From Terriglobales bacterium (GTDB lineage: Bacteria; Acidobacteriota; Terriglobia; Terriglobales; Acidobacteriaceae): 64,000 nucleotides of DNA. The DNA lies in assembly GCA_025934735.1 (NCBI GenBank), contig JAICWP010000015.1:57373-121372 (forward strand). The letters are read 5' to 3'. Both the position numbers and the translations under genes were made by a program. The notes beneath the pieces are model-generated. The model had not been told where the DNA came from. It was given only the letters and a program-made list of their open reading frames with translations, and did not search any database. Positions 45,782 through 55,706 of this stretch are shown piece after piece. Every line of letters starts with the position of its first letter. Position 1 is the stretch's first letter.

Positions 45782-45940
45782 TTCCCATTGAAATGCTCCG
45801 CCCACGTTGTGGCGCCGAATTAGATGCGGCATGCTTGCCGGTACAATAGCCGGCCGATTTCGCGGCAGAATGTGTTTGGAATACAATCGCAAGATCGCGG
45901 CCACGCCGCCCCATGAGCTGCTGAATCAATTCTCCGGCGT

Positions 45941-47434
45941 ATGCGACCACTGCCCTCTCCGCCGCCTTCGCGCCCTGTGCTGCCGCTTCGAAGCCTGCTG
46001 ATTGCTGCCGTGCTGTTCCTTTCCTACGCATATTTTTACCAGGGCACAGGGTGGAACCAGGATTCCCACTTCGCTTTGGCACGAGCGCTGGTGGAGCGGC
46101 ACACGGTTTCGATTGATCACTACCAGAACACCACGGGCGACAAAGCCTATTACGAAGGCCATTACTATTCCGATAAAGCACCCGGATTGTCGCTGGCGGC
46201 TCTGCCTGCCGCCGCCGCAGGCATACCTGTGTCCCGCTGGTTCCACGTGCACCCGTGGAAAGCCGCAAACGTGCAACTGTACCTCGCCACTGTCTCCACT
46301 TCCTCCCTGGCAATCGCTCTGGCGGCAGCAGTCTTGTTCGTGGTGCTGCTGAGCTGGGGAATGACGCCAGGTGCGGCGCTTTTTGCGGTCGTCGTTTTTG
46401 GACTGGGAACTCCCATGTGGATTTACGCCACCCAGTTCTGGGGACACGCACTGGCCTCAGCTTGCCTGGTGCTGGCCTTTGCGGCGGCAGACTTCCTGAG
46501 CCGGGCTGCCAGCCTGCAGAGGCGGACTGTGCTCGCGGGCGCAGTGGGATTGATGGCGGGCTGGGCGGTGGTCAGCGAATATCCAGCTGCCGTTCCCGCG
46601 GCCATGATCGCAGTGATGGCGCTGGTTTACTGCTGGCGATCCGCGACCCATAGAAGATCGTTTCTGTATCCCAGTGCGGCGCTGTGCCTCACCGCCGGGC
46701 TGTGCCTGGCCGTAGTGCTGATTTACCAGAAAGCGGCGTTTGGCTCGCCTTTCCGCCTGGGATACGAATATGTGGTCAATTACCAGGAGACGCTGCGCCA
46801 GGGGGAGTTGGGACTTTCCTACCCCAAGTTGCGTCCCCTGCTGGCGCTTCTGTTCGGCAAGCGTTGCGGCCTGCTGCTGTTTGCGCCCATCCTGGTGGTG
46901 GCTCCGCTGGGACTCCGCCAGCTGTGGCGCGTGGGTTTGCCCCGCCTCAGCCTGTGCGTGTGCGCGGGGATCGCCATTTATTACATTTTGTTCAACGCTT
47001 CCTACCTGTATTGGCAGGCAGGTGCGTCTTTTGGACCTCGCTATCTCTCTGCCGGGTTGCCCTTCGCCTGCCTGTTTGTGGCGCCGGTGTGGCAGCGGGC
47101 CAGGCCACCCTTGAAAGTGGCTTTAGCCGCGATAGCCGGCTATGGAGTGTTAGTGGCGCTCGCGGGGGCCACTACGACCCCCATGATTTCTGAGGCCGTG
47201 ACCTTCCCCCTGAGAGTAACCCTGCAGGGGTTCACACACGGGCAGGTGTATGAGCAAGGAGGGGCGTGGAACCTTGGCACGCTGGCAGGCCTGCACGGCT
47301 GGCTGGCGGTGGCGCCGCTGCTGGCGGCGTGGGGAGTTGCAGCCGTGGTCTGGTGGCGGATCGAGCCGGGACGGCGGGGCCCGCTGATAGCTAGCACTGA
47401 TGCACAGCGCGTGCCCGCTGGCCGGTTGGAATAG
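45941..47434 (+). CDS. Multi-TM membrane protein, GT-C glycosyltransferase-like
   Basis: 497 residues with about 11 hydrophobic helices. The first periplasmic loop carries NQDSHFALARALVERHTVSI and YYEGHYYSDKAPGLSLAALP. The acidic residue soon after TM1 and the DKAPG segment recall lipid-sugar-dependent glycosyltransferases of the GT-C/PMT type. Such enzymes move sugars from polyprenyl phosphates to lipids or proteins; here the class is a guess from topology. It is transcribed in the same direction as the HD-GYP gene, 159 bases away. Confidence 0.65.
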   Translation: MRPLPSPPPSRPVLPLRSLLIAAVLFLSYAYFYQGTGWNQDSHFALARALVERHTVSIDHYQNTTGDKAYYEGHYYSDKAPGLSLAALPAAAAGIPVSRWFHVHPWKAANVQLYLATVSTSSLAIALAAAVLFVVLLSWGMTPGAALFAVVVFGLGTPMWIYATQFWGHALASACLVLAFAAADFLSRAASLQRRTVLAGAVGLMAGWAVVSEYPAAVPAAMIAVMALVYCWRSATHRRSFLYPSAALCLTAGLCLAVVLIYQKAAFGSPFRLGYEYVVNYQETLRQGELGLSYPKLRPLLALLFGKRCGLLLFAPILVVAPLGLRQLWRVGLPRLSLCVCAGIAIYYILFNASYLYWQAGASFGPRYLSAGLPFACLFVAPVWQRARPPLKVALAAIAGYGVLVALAGATTTPMISEAVTFPLRVTLQGFTHGQVYEQGGAWNLGTLAGLHGWLAVAPLLAAWGVAAVVWWRIEPGRRGPLIASTDAQRVPAGRLE

Positions 47435-47928
47435 GCGCAAAGTGGAATGCCGGCACGACCCAGTTGTATGTATATTGCGGCACACCCAACGACGATAGCC
47501 TATTACCGGGAGCTGCCGGTGCGAGCATTGGATCCTAGGTGTAGCTCTCCGTGGCGCTGGTGGCTTGGGTAATCTGAAGGAGTTCGTAAAGCAAGTCGTC
47601 GTTGTGATTGTATGTCGAGCCGTTCATATACCAAGTTGCGTCGCCGCGTACCGATTTCGGCCGCAGCGCCACCCACTTCGGCCGCGAAGCGGCGCAAGAC
47701 TGTAGCCGCGGCGTAAGCCGTGGGTCATGGAACATGCCCCAGCCGCAGAGGGGCGCAAGAACCGTCACGGTACGATCGCCTCAAATTAACTGAACAGAGC
47801 CCCAGGCGCGGGCCACGTTCTTCCTACCGTCCATCATCGCGGACGATACTTCCGTAACAGTGCTCAGGTATGCCGCTAACGGTATGCTAGCTTGGCAAGG
47901 TGCACTACGTGCGCCTAAGGCGGATCTT
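47435..47928. other. Intergenic region with palindromic repeat-like sequence
   Basis: About 490 bases. From roughly 47640 to 47760 the sequence is built of short GC palindromes (CTTCGGCCGCGAAGCGGCG, GCCGCGGCGTAAGCCG), like dispersed intergenic repeats of Acidobacteriota. A minus-strand frame here ends in WYMNGSTYNHNDDLLYELLQ, which could be a scrap of a former surface-protein gene. I see no intact gene. Confidence 0.4.
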
Positions 47929-48387
47929 ATGAGCAGACGCTGGTTGGCTGTACTGGCACTTATGGCTGCATTGGGAGTGGCCGCTCCCAGTCTGATGGCC
48001 GATCATGGATGGGACAAAGATAAGGATCGGGGTAATCCCCACGGCAAGCATTTCCGCGATGACGAACACGGCCGGCGGGGCGACCGCGATGAACAGCGGC
48101 GCGCCTATCGCGAGCGCCGCGGCGATCGGGATGACGCCCGCTGGGAGCGCCGCGGCAGCTACGAATACCGCTCCTTTCACCGGGACGACCGTCCTCCGGG
48201 ATGGATGCGCGGCAGAAAAGTGTCATGGAATTATTGCGGACTGCCCCCCGGACAAGCCCGCAAGTACGGCTGCTGGAGTTATCTCTATCAGGGCCGCCGC
48301 TACTACTACTATCACGATGACGACGACCGCATCGTCATTCGGCGCCCCACCGTCATTATTCACGCCGGCGTGGATATCGTGCAGTAA
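47929..48387 (+). CDS. Exported Arg/Asp-rich protein with C-terminal Tyr-rich domain
   Basis: 152 residues. The signal peptide (RRWLAVLALMAALGVAAPSL) is followed by a charged RGDRDEQRRAYRERRGDRDD tract. A short ordered end follows: RPPGWMRGRKVSWNYCGLPP, GCWSYLYQGRRYYYYHDDDD, IVIRRPTVIIHA. The GW.....WNYCGLPPG pattern is found in small exported proteins of unknown function. Related in style to 11560-11883. A strong terminator follows. Confidence 0.7.
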   Translation: MSRRWLAVLALMAALGVAAPSLMADHGWDKDKDRGNPHGKHFRDDEHGRRGDRDEQRRAYRERRGDRDDARWERRGSYEYRSFHRDDRPPGWMRGRKVSWNYCGLPPGQARKYGCWSYLYQGRRYYYYHDDDDRIVIRRPTVIIHAGVDIVQ

Positions 48388-48412
48388 TCAACTAAACTGC
48401 TCTTCAGAACCA

Positions 48413-48440
48413 AAGGGATCGCGCACGGCGATCCCTTTTT
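48413..48440 (+). terminator. Rho-independent terminator
   Basis: AAGGGATCGC (48413-48422) pairs exactly with GCGATCCCTT (48428-48437) over a 5-base loop, followed by T residues. It ends the exported Arg/Asp-rich gene. Confidence 0.85.
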
Positions 48441-48628
48441 CCCTTTTGGGGAAAGCCCCGCCGCAAAAGGGGAGCGGCCTTCTCCTCGCCGACAGCATCA
48501 CACTACATGCCCGGTTAAATGCTGCGATGATAGTAGTCACGTCGGCGGTGATTCACCGGCTGCCGTATTCAGCCGCCACCAGGCCCGGTTTGACCACATT
48601 CTTCGCGGAGGTCTAGAATTCTCGCGCC

Positions 48629-48943
48629 ATGATGAGCAGGCTCCTGCGTTGCGTGGTGTTGATTGCCCTGGGGGCCATGTTGGCCGGCCACGTGACCGAG
48701 TTGTTTGACCGCTGGGACCACACTCTGCGCACTGGCAAGGACGCGGATTACGCCGTGGTCATGGTCGCCGCCTGCGCCGGTTTTGCTTTTGCAATTGCGA
48801 AACGCCTGCCTTGCCTGGCCCGGAGTCTCCGCCGCATCGAGGGCCTGCCCCTTCCGCTGCGCAGCCTCCTCTGGCCCGTTCTTTTTCCAGAAATTTCCAC
48901 AACCGGACCTTCGCCTCCCCTCGTTGTCTCCTTACGAATCTAG
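48629..48943 (+). CDS. Small membrane protein upstream of the RND efflux genes
   Basis: 104 residues. Two hydrophobic stretches (LRCVVLIALGAMLAGHV and YAVVMVAACAGFAFAIA) and a Pro-rich tail. It lies 73 bases before the TolC-like gene and in the same direction. Small proteins in this position precede czc/cus-type operons in several bacteria, but no metal-binding motif is visible. Two adjacent ATG codons (48629, 48632) could start it. Confidence 0.55.
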   Translation: MMSRLLRCVVLIALGAMLAGHVTELFDRWDHTLRTGKDADYAVVMVAACAGFAFAIAKRLPCLARSLRRIEGLPLPLRSLLWPVLFPEISTTGPSPPLVVSLRI

Positions 48944-49016
48944 AAATCTCCGCTGTGCTTAGCGCCTGCTGAGCTCGGGTGCGCACCCGTCTGTGCCAAT
49001 TGCACAGTGGAGGACC

Positions 49017-50435
49017 ATGCCATCACTCAAGATTGCCGTTGTGTTATGCGCCGCCGGCGCCCTGTCCGGTTGTGCCTTCCAGAAGTACCGTCCCGCGCCC
49101 CTCTCCCCGGTGGAAACCGCCGCATCCCTGCAGGCTCGGACCCTGGCTGATCCCGGCCTGCGGTCTTTTATGGTGGAGAAAGCCCTGCCTCCTCCGGCAA
49201 CCTGGCCGCTTCCCACGTGGGGCCTGCGTGAGCTGACGCTCGCCGCCTTCTATTTCAACCCCGGCTTGCAGGTTGCGCGCGTGCGCGTTTCTGAAGCCGA
49301 GGCGGCGATCGTGACCGCCGGCGCCAGGCCCAACCCAGGCGTAAGTGCCGATATGGGCGGTGAAACAGCGCCCGAAAGCCCGTGGATTGCCGGCTTCGGA
49401 TTTTCTCTTCCGCTTGAAACCGCGGGCAAGCGGCGCCACCGCGTCACTCAGGCGGAACGGCTGGCCGACGTCGCTCGATGGGACTTGGCTGGCGCCGCCT
49501 GGAATGTGCGCGCCCAGGTGCGAAGCGCACTTCTGGAGTACGTCGCCGCCGGCCGCAGCCTTACCTTGCTGCAAGCGGAGGAACGCAGCCGCGCGGAGCG
49601 GACCCAACTGCTGGAGCAGCGGCTCGCCGTAGGCATGATTTCCCGCCCGGAAGCGGATTTGGCGCGCCTTCAGCATACCCAGGCTCTCCTGGCCCTGGGC
49701 GCGGCTGAGGGGCGGGCGGCGCAATCGCTGGCAGCGCTGGCCGCCGCCATTGGCGTACCCGCGGCGGCGCTGCAGGGAATCCATATCGCCTGGCCGGCAT
49801 TCGACCAGCCTCCCACCACGGCATCACTCGCCCCTGCCGCCATCCAGGAAGATGCCGTGTTGAATCGCCTGGACGTACGCCGCGCTCTCGCCGAGTACTC
49901 CGCCTCGGAAGCCGCACTGCAACTGGAAATCGCCCGCCAGTACCCCAACTTCAACCTCGGTCCGGACTATGCCTTCGAAGAAGGCACGCACCTGTTTTCC
50001 GTTGCGCTCGGGATGGCCTTGCCCATCTTGAATCGCAATCAGGGTCCCATCGCGGAAGCCAAGGCTCGCCGGGAGCAGATGGCGGCGGAGTTTCTCGCGG
50101 TGCAGGCTGCTGGCATAGCGAAAAGCGAACAGGCGCTGGCCGCCTACAGCGCCGCGCTTCAGCAGCTGGAGCAGGCCCGGAGGCTTCTGGGGCAGTCGCA
50201 GGGGCAACAACAGGCGGCCCAAAACGCGCTCCAGGCCGGTGCCGGCGACCGCCTCGCCCTCAACGGCGCCCAACTCCAGAGCGCCATCACATCCCTGGCC
50301 GAATTCAATGCGCTCCTTAAGGCGCAACAAGCCCTGGGCGAACTGGAAAATGCGGTGCAGCGCCCGCTTTTACCAGATGACGTCCAGTCGCTATCGCCGC
50401 AGTCGCCGCTGCTGACAACAGCGGCAAGGAAGTGA
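49017..50435 (+). CDS. TolC-family outer-membrane efflux lipoprotein (CzcC-like)
   Basis: 472 residues from ATG 49017, preceded by GGAGG; the in-frame upstream codons at 48993 are not used. A lipobox (AGALSGC) marks a lipid-anchored protein. The body is the repeated coiled-coil/beta domain of outer-membrane factors: LTLAAFYFNPGLQVARVRVS, then RLAVGMISRPEADLARL, and a second repeat (LEIARQYPNFNLGPDY). It forms the exit duct of the tripartite pump encoded with the next two genes. The following gene's GTG or ATG lies at the stop. Confidence 0.9.
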   Translation: MPSLKIAVVLCAAGALSGCAFQKYRPAPLSPVETAASLQARTLADPGLRSFMVEKALPPPATWPLPTWGLRELTLAAFYFNPGLQVARVRVSEAEAAIVTAGARPNPGVSADMGGETAPESPWIAGFGFSLPLETAGKRRHRVTQAERLADVARWDLAGAAWNVRAQVRSALLEYVAAGRSLTLLQAEERSRAERTQLLEQRLAVGMISRPEADLARLQHTQALLALGAAEGRAAQSLAALAAAIGVPAAALQGIHIAWPAFDQPPTTASLAPAAIQEDAVLNRLDVRRALAEYSASEAALQLEIARQYPNFNLGPDYAFEEGTHLFSVALGMALPILNRNQGPIAEAKARREQMAAEFLAVQAAGIAKSEQALAAYSAALQQLEQARRLLGQSQGQQQAAQNALQAGAGDRLALNGAQLQSAITSLAEFNALLKAQQALGELENAVQRPLLPDDVQSLSPQSPLLTTAARK

Positions 50436-50440
50436 TCATC

Positions 50441-51487
50441 ATGATCAAATCAGTCAAGTATCTGGTCGCACTGCTGATCGCCTTGGCGGCCGTTTCCGCC
50501 ATCGCGGTGGTCCTCACCGCCGCGCACCGTCCGGATGCCGATGACCAGGATGAGGATGAGGCTGTCAAAGCGCCTTCCCGCGTCGTCGTGCAAAATGGCC
50601 AAACCGTCATCCGTCTCGACGAAGAAGCCCAGGCCCGCGAGGGAATCCGGGTTGCGCCCGTCGCGCAGACCTCCATGCGCAGCGAGCTGCGCGGCACAGC
50701 GGTGCTGCTGCCGGTGAATGATCTGGTGACCGCCCGAGACAGCTACGTGGCCGCGCGCGCAAAATTGCAACGCGACCAGCAAGATCTCAGCCTAGCCCGC
50801 AACCAGGCCGAACGCACCAGGGCTTTGTACCAGCAAAACCAGAACATGTCGCTGCAGGCCATGCAGAGTACTGACGCGGCCTATCGTAACGCCCAGGCGC
50901 AGTTCGCTGCGGATGAGCAGGATGCCAGGCTTCAACTGGACGCGGTGCGGCAGCGCTGGGGGGCGGTGGTTACCAACTGGATCAGCGGAGATTCCCCGGC
51001 CTTGGAAGCGGTGCTGGCGCAGCGCTCATTTCTGGTCCAGGTAATCCTCCCTCCCGGGGAAGCGGCCACCAAGCCGGCAAAGCTATCCCTCACTCTGCCT
51101 GCGAACAAGCTGGTCCCGGCACGGCTCGTATCTTCCCTGCCCCTGGTCAACCCGCAGATCCAGGGCATCAGTTACCTGTACTTAGCAAGCAGGGCGCCAG
51201 GGATGGCCGCCGACATGAATTTATCTGTTCTGATTCCGGTAGGGCGCCCGCTGGCCGGGACCGTGGTTCCGGAAGACGCTATCGTGTGGTGGCAAGGCAA
51301 AGCCTGGGCCTACCAGCAAACCTCCCCAAGCTCTTTTACCCGCCGCGAGGTACCCACGGCTAATCCCGTTAGCGGCGGCTATTTTGTGCCCGGCAAAACG
51401 TTTGCTCCCACCACGAAGCTGGTGACGGCGGGAGCCCAAGCACTGCTTTCGGAAGAATTCCGCAGCCATATCCAGCAGGAGGACTAG
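50441..51487 (+). CDS. RND efflux periplasmic adaptor subunit
   Basis: 348 residues from ATG 50441 (AGGAAG upstream); a GTG at 50432 overlaps the previous stop. One N-terminal TM anchor (YLVALLIALAAVSAIAVV), then an acidic stretch, and a membrane-fusion-protein body with a hairpin (LQRDQQDLSLARNQAERTRA). A beta-barrel domain (LTLPANKLVPARLVSSLPLV) and a membrane-proximal domain follow. It bridges inner pump and outer duct. It is short, and no metal-binding N- or C-terminal extension is present. Confidence 0.88.
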   Translation: MIKSVKYLVALLIALAAVSAIAVVLTAAHRPDADDQDEDEAVKAPSRVVVQNGQTVIRLDEEAQAREGIRVAPVAQTSMRSELRGTAVLLPVNDLVTARDSYVAARAKLQRDQQDLSLARNQAERTRALYQQNQNMSLQAMQSTDAAYRNAQAQFAADEQDARLQLDAVRQRWGAVVTNWISGDSPALEAVLAQRSFLVQVILPPGEAATKPAKLSLTLPANKLVPARLVSSLPLVNPQIQGISYLYLASRAPGMAADMNLSVLIPVGRPLAGTVVPEDAIVWWQGKAWAYQQTSPSSFTRREVPTANPVSGGYFVPGKTFAPTTKLVTAGAQALLSEEFRSHIQQED

Positions 51488-51494
51488 CCGAACC

Positions 51495-54400
51495 ATGCTC
51501 ACTGCCATCGTTCGCTGGTCGCTGCGCCACCGTGGCGTTGTAGTGGCCCTCGCCTGCATCCTGCTTGGCTATGGCATCTACTCGCTGCAGCAGGCCAACT
51601 ACGACGTTTTCCCCGAATTTTCCCCGCCAGAAGTGGTGATTCCTACCGAAGCCCCCGGCCTGGCGCCGGAGCAGGTCGAGTTGCTGGTCACGCAGCCTGT
51701 CGAGAATGCCGTGGTCGGTGTGGCGGGAGTGCAGTCGGTGCGCTCCGCCTCGGTGCAGGGACTTTCCGTAGTCACGGTCTTGTTCAACTCCAGTACGAAT
51801 GTCTATCTCAATCGGCAGGTCATAGCCGAGCGCCTCTCCACTCTCACCGGCTCCCTCCCCGCAGGAATCAGTCCCACCATCGCGCCGCTCACGACTTCCA
51901 CGAGCGTGGTCATGGCAGTTGGCCTGACCTCTCGCACGCAATCGCTCATGCAGTTGCGAACCGTCGCCGACTGGACCCTGAAGTTGCGCCTGTTCGCGGT
52001 GCCTGGGGTTTCCAAGATCGCCGTCTTTGGCGGAGACGAAAAGCAGTACCAGGTGCAGATCAATCCCCAGCAGTTAACCCAGCATGACATCAGCGTTGAC
52101 CAGGTTCTGGCCGCCGCCAGGCAGGCCAGCGGTATCCGCGGCGCAGGCTTCATCACCACTCCCAACCAGCGCATCATCCTGCAGTCGGAAGGCCAGGCGG
52201 CCACCGCCGGAGAGTTGGCGCACTCCGTCGTGCTGCAGCAGCAAAGCGCCAACCTCACTCTGGGTGATGTGGCACACGTCGCGGTGGGCGCGGCGCCGCG
52301 CCTCGGCGCGGCCTCCATCATGGCCCAACCCGCTGTCATGCTGATGATCTCCGCCCAATACGGCGCCAACACTTTGAACGTCACTCGCGGCCTGGACCTC
52401 GCCCTCCGCGCATTGCGCCCTGCGCTCGCGCACCAGGGCATCCAAATCGATTCCACCCTTTTTCGCCCGGCGCGCTTTATTGATACCGCCCTGCGCAACC
52501 TGCGCACCTCACTCGTCGTCGGCGGCATCCTGGTGCTCCTCGTCTTGTTTCTCTTCCTGTTCAATCTTCGCACTGCCGCCATCTCCTGCACCGCCATTCC
52601 TCTTTCCCTGCTGGCTGCCACCATCCTTATTGAGCGCCAGGGCTACACGCTGAACACGATGACCCTCGGCGGGCTGGCCATTGCCATTGGCGAAGTCGTG
52701 GACGACGCCGTGATTGACGTGGAAAACATCTACCGCCGCCTGCGCGAGAACCGCAGCCTGCCGCAACCTCGGTCCGTGTTCCAGGTGGTACTCGACGCCT
52801 CCCTCGAAGTGCGCAGCGCCGTGGTGTACGCCACCTTCTCCGTCATCCTCGTATTCCTGCCAGTGCTCACCATGAGCGGCGTGGCCGGACGCATCTTTTC
52901 GCCCCTGGGCGTTACCTACATCTGGGCGATTCTCGCCTCGCTTCTTGTGGCGCTGACGGTTACGCCCGCGCTTTCGATGATGCTGCTGCCGCGCGGCCAA
53001 CTGCGCCAGGCCGATCCTCCCCTGGTACGCTGGCTGAAGGACAGATACGAGCGACTGCTGGGCCGCGTGGAAAACCGCCCCGGCATGGTGATGGGCGCGG
53101 TTGCCGCTCTGGTGTTTGCGGCCGTGCTCGCCATTCCATTTTTAGGCGGCGAGTTCCTCCCCAGCCTGCGCGAAGGTCACTTCATTGTCCACATGACCGC
53201 CGTTCCCGGTACCTCGCTCGCCGAATCCATGCGCGTGGGAGATCGGGTCAGCCAGGCGCTTCTGAAAATTCCCTACGTGCGTGACGTGGGCCAGCGCGCC
53301 GGTCGGGCGGAGATGTCCGACGATTTTTCCGGCACGCACAGCAGCGAGTTTGAAGTTGACCTCAGGGAGCTGTCCGGGGCGCAAACCGACACGGCCCTCG
53401 CCCAAATTCGCCAGACGCTCGCCACCTTCTCCGGCGCGGCCTTCTCGGTTAACACCTTCCTCACCGAACGTATTAACGAGATTCTCTCTGGCTACACCGG
53501 CGCGGTCGTGGTCAATATCTATGGCCCCGACCTGGACGAGCTTGATCGGCAGGCTTCACGCGTCGCCGGCGCGCTGGCCAGAATTCCGGGCGCGCGCGAG
53601 GTCCAAATCCAGTCGCCGCCGGGCATGCCGCAGGTCATGGTCCAGCTGCGCCCCGCCGACGCGGCCCGCTGGGGCTTCGATTCCTTGCAGGTTCTGGATG
53701 TGGTCCGCACCGCTTTCGGCGGCGAACAGGTAGGCCAGATTTATGAGGGCAACCAGGTATTCCCGGTTTCGGTGATTCTGGACCCCGAGCAGCGGCAATC
53801 TGTCGCCGACATTTCTTCTCTTCCCATCCGCAGCCCGCAGGGCAATTACGTGCCCCTGCGCCAGCTCGCCGACGTATATGAGAGTTCAGGCCGCTACATG
53901 GTCGCGCACATTGGCGCGCGTCGGGTCCAATCGGTTACGTGCAATGTTGCCGGCGGCGATATCGCCGGCTTTGTAGCCAGGGCCCGCCGCCGCATCGCCC
54001 GCCTGGCGCTGCCCCCCAACGTCTACCTTGAATTCAGCGGCACTGCCGAAGAGCAGGCGCGCTCGCAGCGCGACCTGCTAGTGCACTCTGTGCTCGCCGG
54101 GTTGGGCATCATCCTCCTGCTCTCCATCGTGATGCAGAATTACCGCAACCTCCTGCTGGTGCTGGCCAATTTGCCCTTCGCCCTGGTGGGCGGCATCTTC
54201 ATCGCGCTGGCTACCGGCGGCAACCTGTCGCTCGGCTCGCTTGTCGGCTTCGTCACCCTGTTCGGCATTACCCTGCGCAATTCCATCATGCTCATTTCCC
54301 ACTACGAACACCTGGTGCGGGAAGAAGGGATGGAGTGGAACTGGGCCACTGCGCTGCGCGGCGCCTCGGAACGGCTGTCGCCCATCATCATGACTGCGCT

Positions 54401-54584
54401 GGTCACCGGCCTCGGCTTGTTGCCGCTGGCCCTCGGCAGTGGCGCTCCCGGCCGCGAAATCGAAGGGCCGATGGCCATCATCATTCTGGGTGGACTCGCC
54501 ACTTCCACCGCCCTGAACCTGCTCGTGCTGCCCACGCTGGCCCTGCGCTATGGCCGCTTCGAACCGGCGGCGGACAGGATGTGA
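51495..54584 (+). CDS. RND efflux transporter (CzcA/CusA heavy-metal efflux type)
   Basis: 1029 residues, 12 TM segments and two large periplasmic loops. GEVVDDAVIDVENIYRR in TM4 is the proton-relay signature of the heavy-metal-efflux branch; the N-terminal VRWSLRHRGVVVALACI and PEVVIPTEAPGLAPEQVELL also fit. It begins 7 bases after the adaptor gene. It probably exports a metal cation or an organic substrate; the family branch favours a metal, but no regulator (MerR, CusRS) is adjacent to confirm it. Confidence 0.92.
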   Translation: MLTAIVRWSLRHRGVVVALACILLGYGIYSLQQANYDVFPEFSPPEVVIPTEAPGLAPEQVELLVTQPVENAVVGVAGVQSVRSASVQGLSVVTVLFNSSTNVYLNRQVIAERLSTLTGSLPAGISPTIAPLTTSTSVVMAVGLTSRTQSLMQLRTVADWTLKLRLFAVPGVSKIAVFGGDEKQYQVQINPQQLTQHDISVDQVLAAARQASGIRGAGFITTPNQRIILQSEGQAATAGELAHSVVLQQQSANLTLGDVAHVAVGAAPRLGAASIMAQPAVMLMISAQYGANTLNVTRGLDLALRALRPALAHQGIQIDSTLFRPARFIDTALRNLRTSLVVGGILVLLVLFLFLFNLRTAAISCTAIPLSLLAATILIERQGYTLNTMTLGGLAIAIGEVVDDAVIDVENIYRRLRENRSLPQPRSVFQVVLDASLEVRSAVVYATFSVILVFLPVLTMSGVAGRIFSPLGVTYIWAILASLLVALTVTPALSMMLLPRGQLRQADPPLVRWLKDRYERLLGRVENRPGMVMGAVAALVFAAVLAIPFLGGEFLPSLREGHFIVHMTAVPGTSLAESMRVGDRVSQALLKIPYVRDVGQRAGRAEMSDDFSGTHSSEFEVDLRELSGAQTDTALAQIRQTLATFSGAAFSVNTFLTERINEILSGYTGAVVVNIYGPDLDELDRQASRVAGALARIPGAREVQIQSPPGMPQVMVQLRPADAARWGFDSLQVLDVVRTAFGGEQVGQIYEGNQVFPVSVILDPEQRQSVADISSLPIRSPQGNYVPLRQLADVYESSGRYMVAHIGARRVQSVTCNVAGGDIAGFVARARRRIARLALPPNVYLEFSGTAEEQARSQRDLLVHSVLAGLGIILLLSIVMQNYRNLLLVLANLPFALVGGIFIALATGGNLSLGSLVGFVTLFGITLRNSIMLISHYEHLVREEGMEWNWATALRGASERLSPIIMTALVTGLGLLPLALGSGAPGREIEGPMAIIILGGLATSTALNLLVLPTLALRYGRFEPAADRM

Positions 54585-54723
54585 TTCCACTTGCAACCGA
54601 TGTGGAGTGGCCTCGGGCCATTGACAATCCCTGAATCGCGTAGCAAACTTTCTGCACCCCAGGTAAGGGCGTTCGTACCCGCAGCGCAACTCTTCAAGCC
54701 AGAATGCCCGCAGGAGAAGATTC

Positions 54724-55140
54724 GTGGACACCAGCCTGCCCACGTCACAAATCGTCCGTCCCCGGGTTTTGCTGGTCAATGACCCTAACCGCGGCAGCGT
54801 CGTGGCGGAGCATCTTACCAACCGCGGTTATGACGTCTTCTGGGCCCGCGACACTATGGAAGCCCGCTGGCTGTGGCTGCCCAACTTCTACGACCTCGTG
54901 CTCATTCGGCTGCCTAAGGATGCCAACTCCGGTACTGGTTTTGTGCAGCGCATCCGCCGCGAATCTCCGGGCCAGCGCATCGCCTTCTGGGATGATTGGG
55001 CGGCCAGCAGCGAGGGTGCGGTGGTGCTCAAGCGTCCCGTCACCTCCATCCGCTCCGTAGCCGCCTCGGTTCTGAGCAAATTCAACCGGCGCCGCACTCC
55101 ACCCGCCATGGCCAAAGTCATCCAGATGCCCAAGCGCTGA
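54724..55140 (+). CDS. Pseudo-receiver domain protein
   Basis: 138 residues from a GTG start with AGGAGA upstream. The fold follows a CheY-like receiver: RVLLVNDPNR (beta1), GYDVFWARDTMEARW, YDLVLIRLPKDANSGTGFVQ (beta3), VVLKRPVTSIRS (beta5 with the Lys-Pro). At the phospho-acceptor position the sequence reads LVLIRLPKD, so Arg replaces Asp, and the beta1 acidic pair is reduced to one Asp. Phosphorylation is therefore unlikely; the protein probably acts by binding. It is a stand-alone gene after the RND pump. Confidence 0.7.
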   Translation: MDTSLPTSQIVRPRVLLVNDPNRGSVVAEHLTNRGYDVFWARDTMEARWLWLPNFYDLVLIRLPKDANSGTGFVQRIRRESPGQRIAFWDDWAASSEGAVVLKRPVTSIRSVAASVLSKFNRRRTPPAMAKVIQMPKR

Positions 55141-55361
55141 CCAGTTTCCAAGCACCGAGATCCCTCTGTGCCTGCGGTGAAAACATTTTGGCGCGAAGCC
55201 TATTCGCAAATTCGAAAGCGGCAGGGTTTCAAATTCTCATATTCCCCAAGTCGAGAAAATTTACAAATCCATATTACCTGCCGCCAATTCCGCGTAAGTT
55301 GCTGATCTGCCTAGCCTGAGCGGACGGTAGGGGAATTGCATCGCTTCTTCCCGAGAGCGCT

Positions 55362-55706
55362 ATGTCAACCATTCCCCCAAACACATCGGCCCTGAGTGGG
55401 GTAACTAGCCCCACTGCTTTCCGTCGTATCCCGCGCAAGATTCAGAACCATCTGCGCACGCTGCGCGCGCAACGTGGACTGACCCTGCAGCAGGTCTCCG
55501 AGGGTACCGGTCTCTCCATTTCCACCCTCCATGCCATCGAAAACGAGCAGGAACGCGAGGCCACTCTGGCTACCGCGTTCAAACTGGCCCGCTTCTATGG
55601 TTTGGCGGTGGAGAAGATCTGGCAGCCTCTGTTTGAGCAGATCTGTCAGGAAGCTGAAGACGGCCAACCTTGGGCAATGCCTGCGCGGGCGGCGGGCCAT
55701 AAGTAA
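55362..55706 (+). CDS. XRE-family helix-turn-helix regulator
   Basis: 114 residues. The HTH domain (about 25-85) shows LRTLRAQRGLTLQQVSEGTG, then LSISTLHAIENEQEREATL and FKLARFYGLAVEKIW, typical of Cro/C1-type regulators. There is no second ligand or protease domain, only a short tail. The target is unknown; an autorepressor is common for this type. It stands alone. Confidence 0.82.
   Translation: MSTIPPNTSALSGVTSPTAFRRIPRKIQNHLRTLRAQRGLTLQQVSEGTGLSISTLHAIENEQEREATLATAFKLARFYGLAVEKIWQPLFEQICQEAEDGQPWAMPARAAGHK

Noticed and set aside
45807..46001. Small Cys-rich protein gene
   Set aside because: It overlaps the start of the membrane protein gene in another frame, and no ribosome site supports it.
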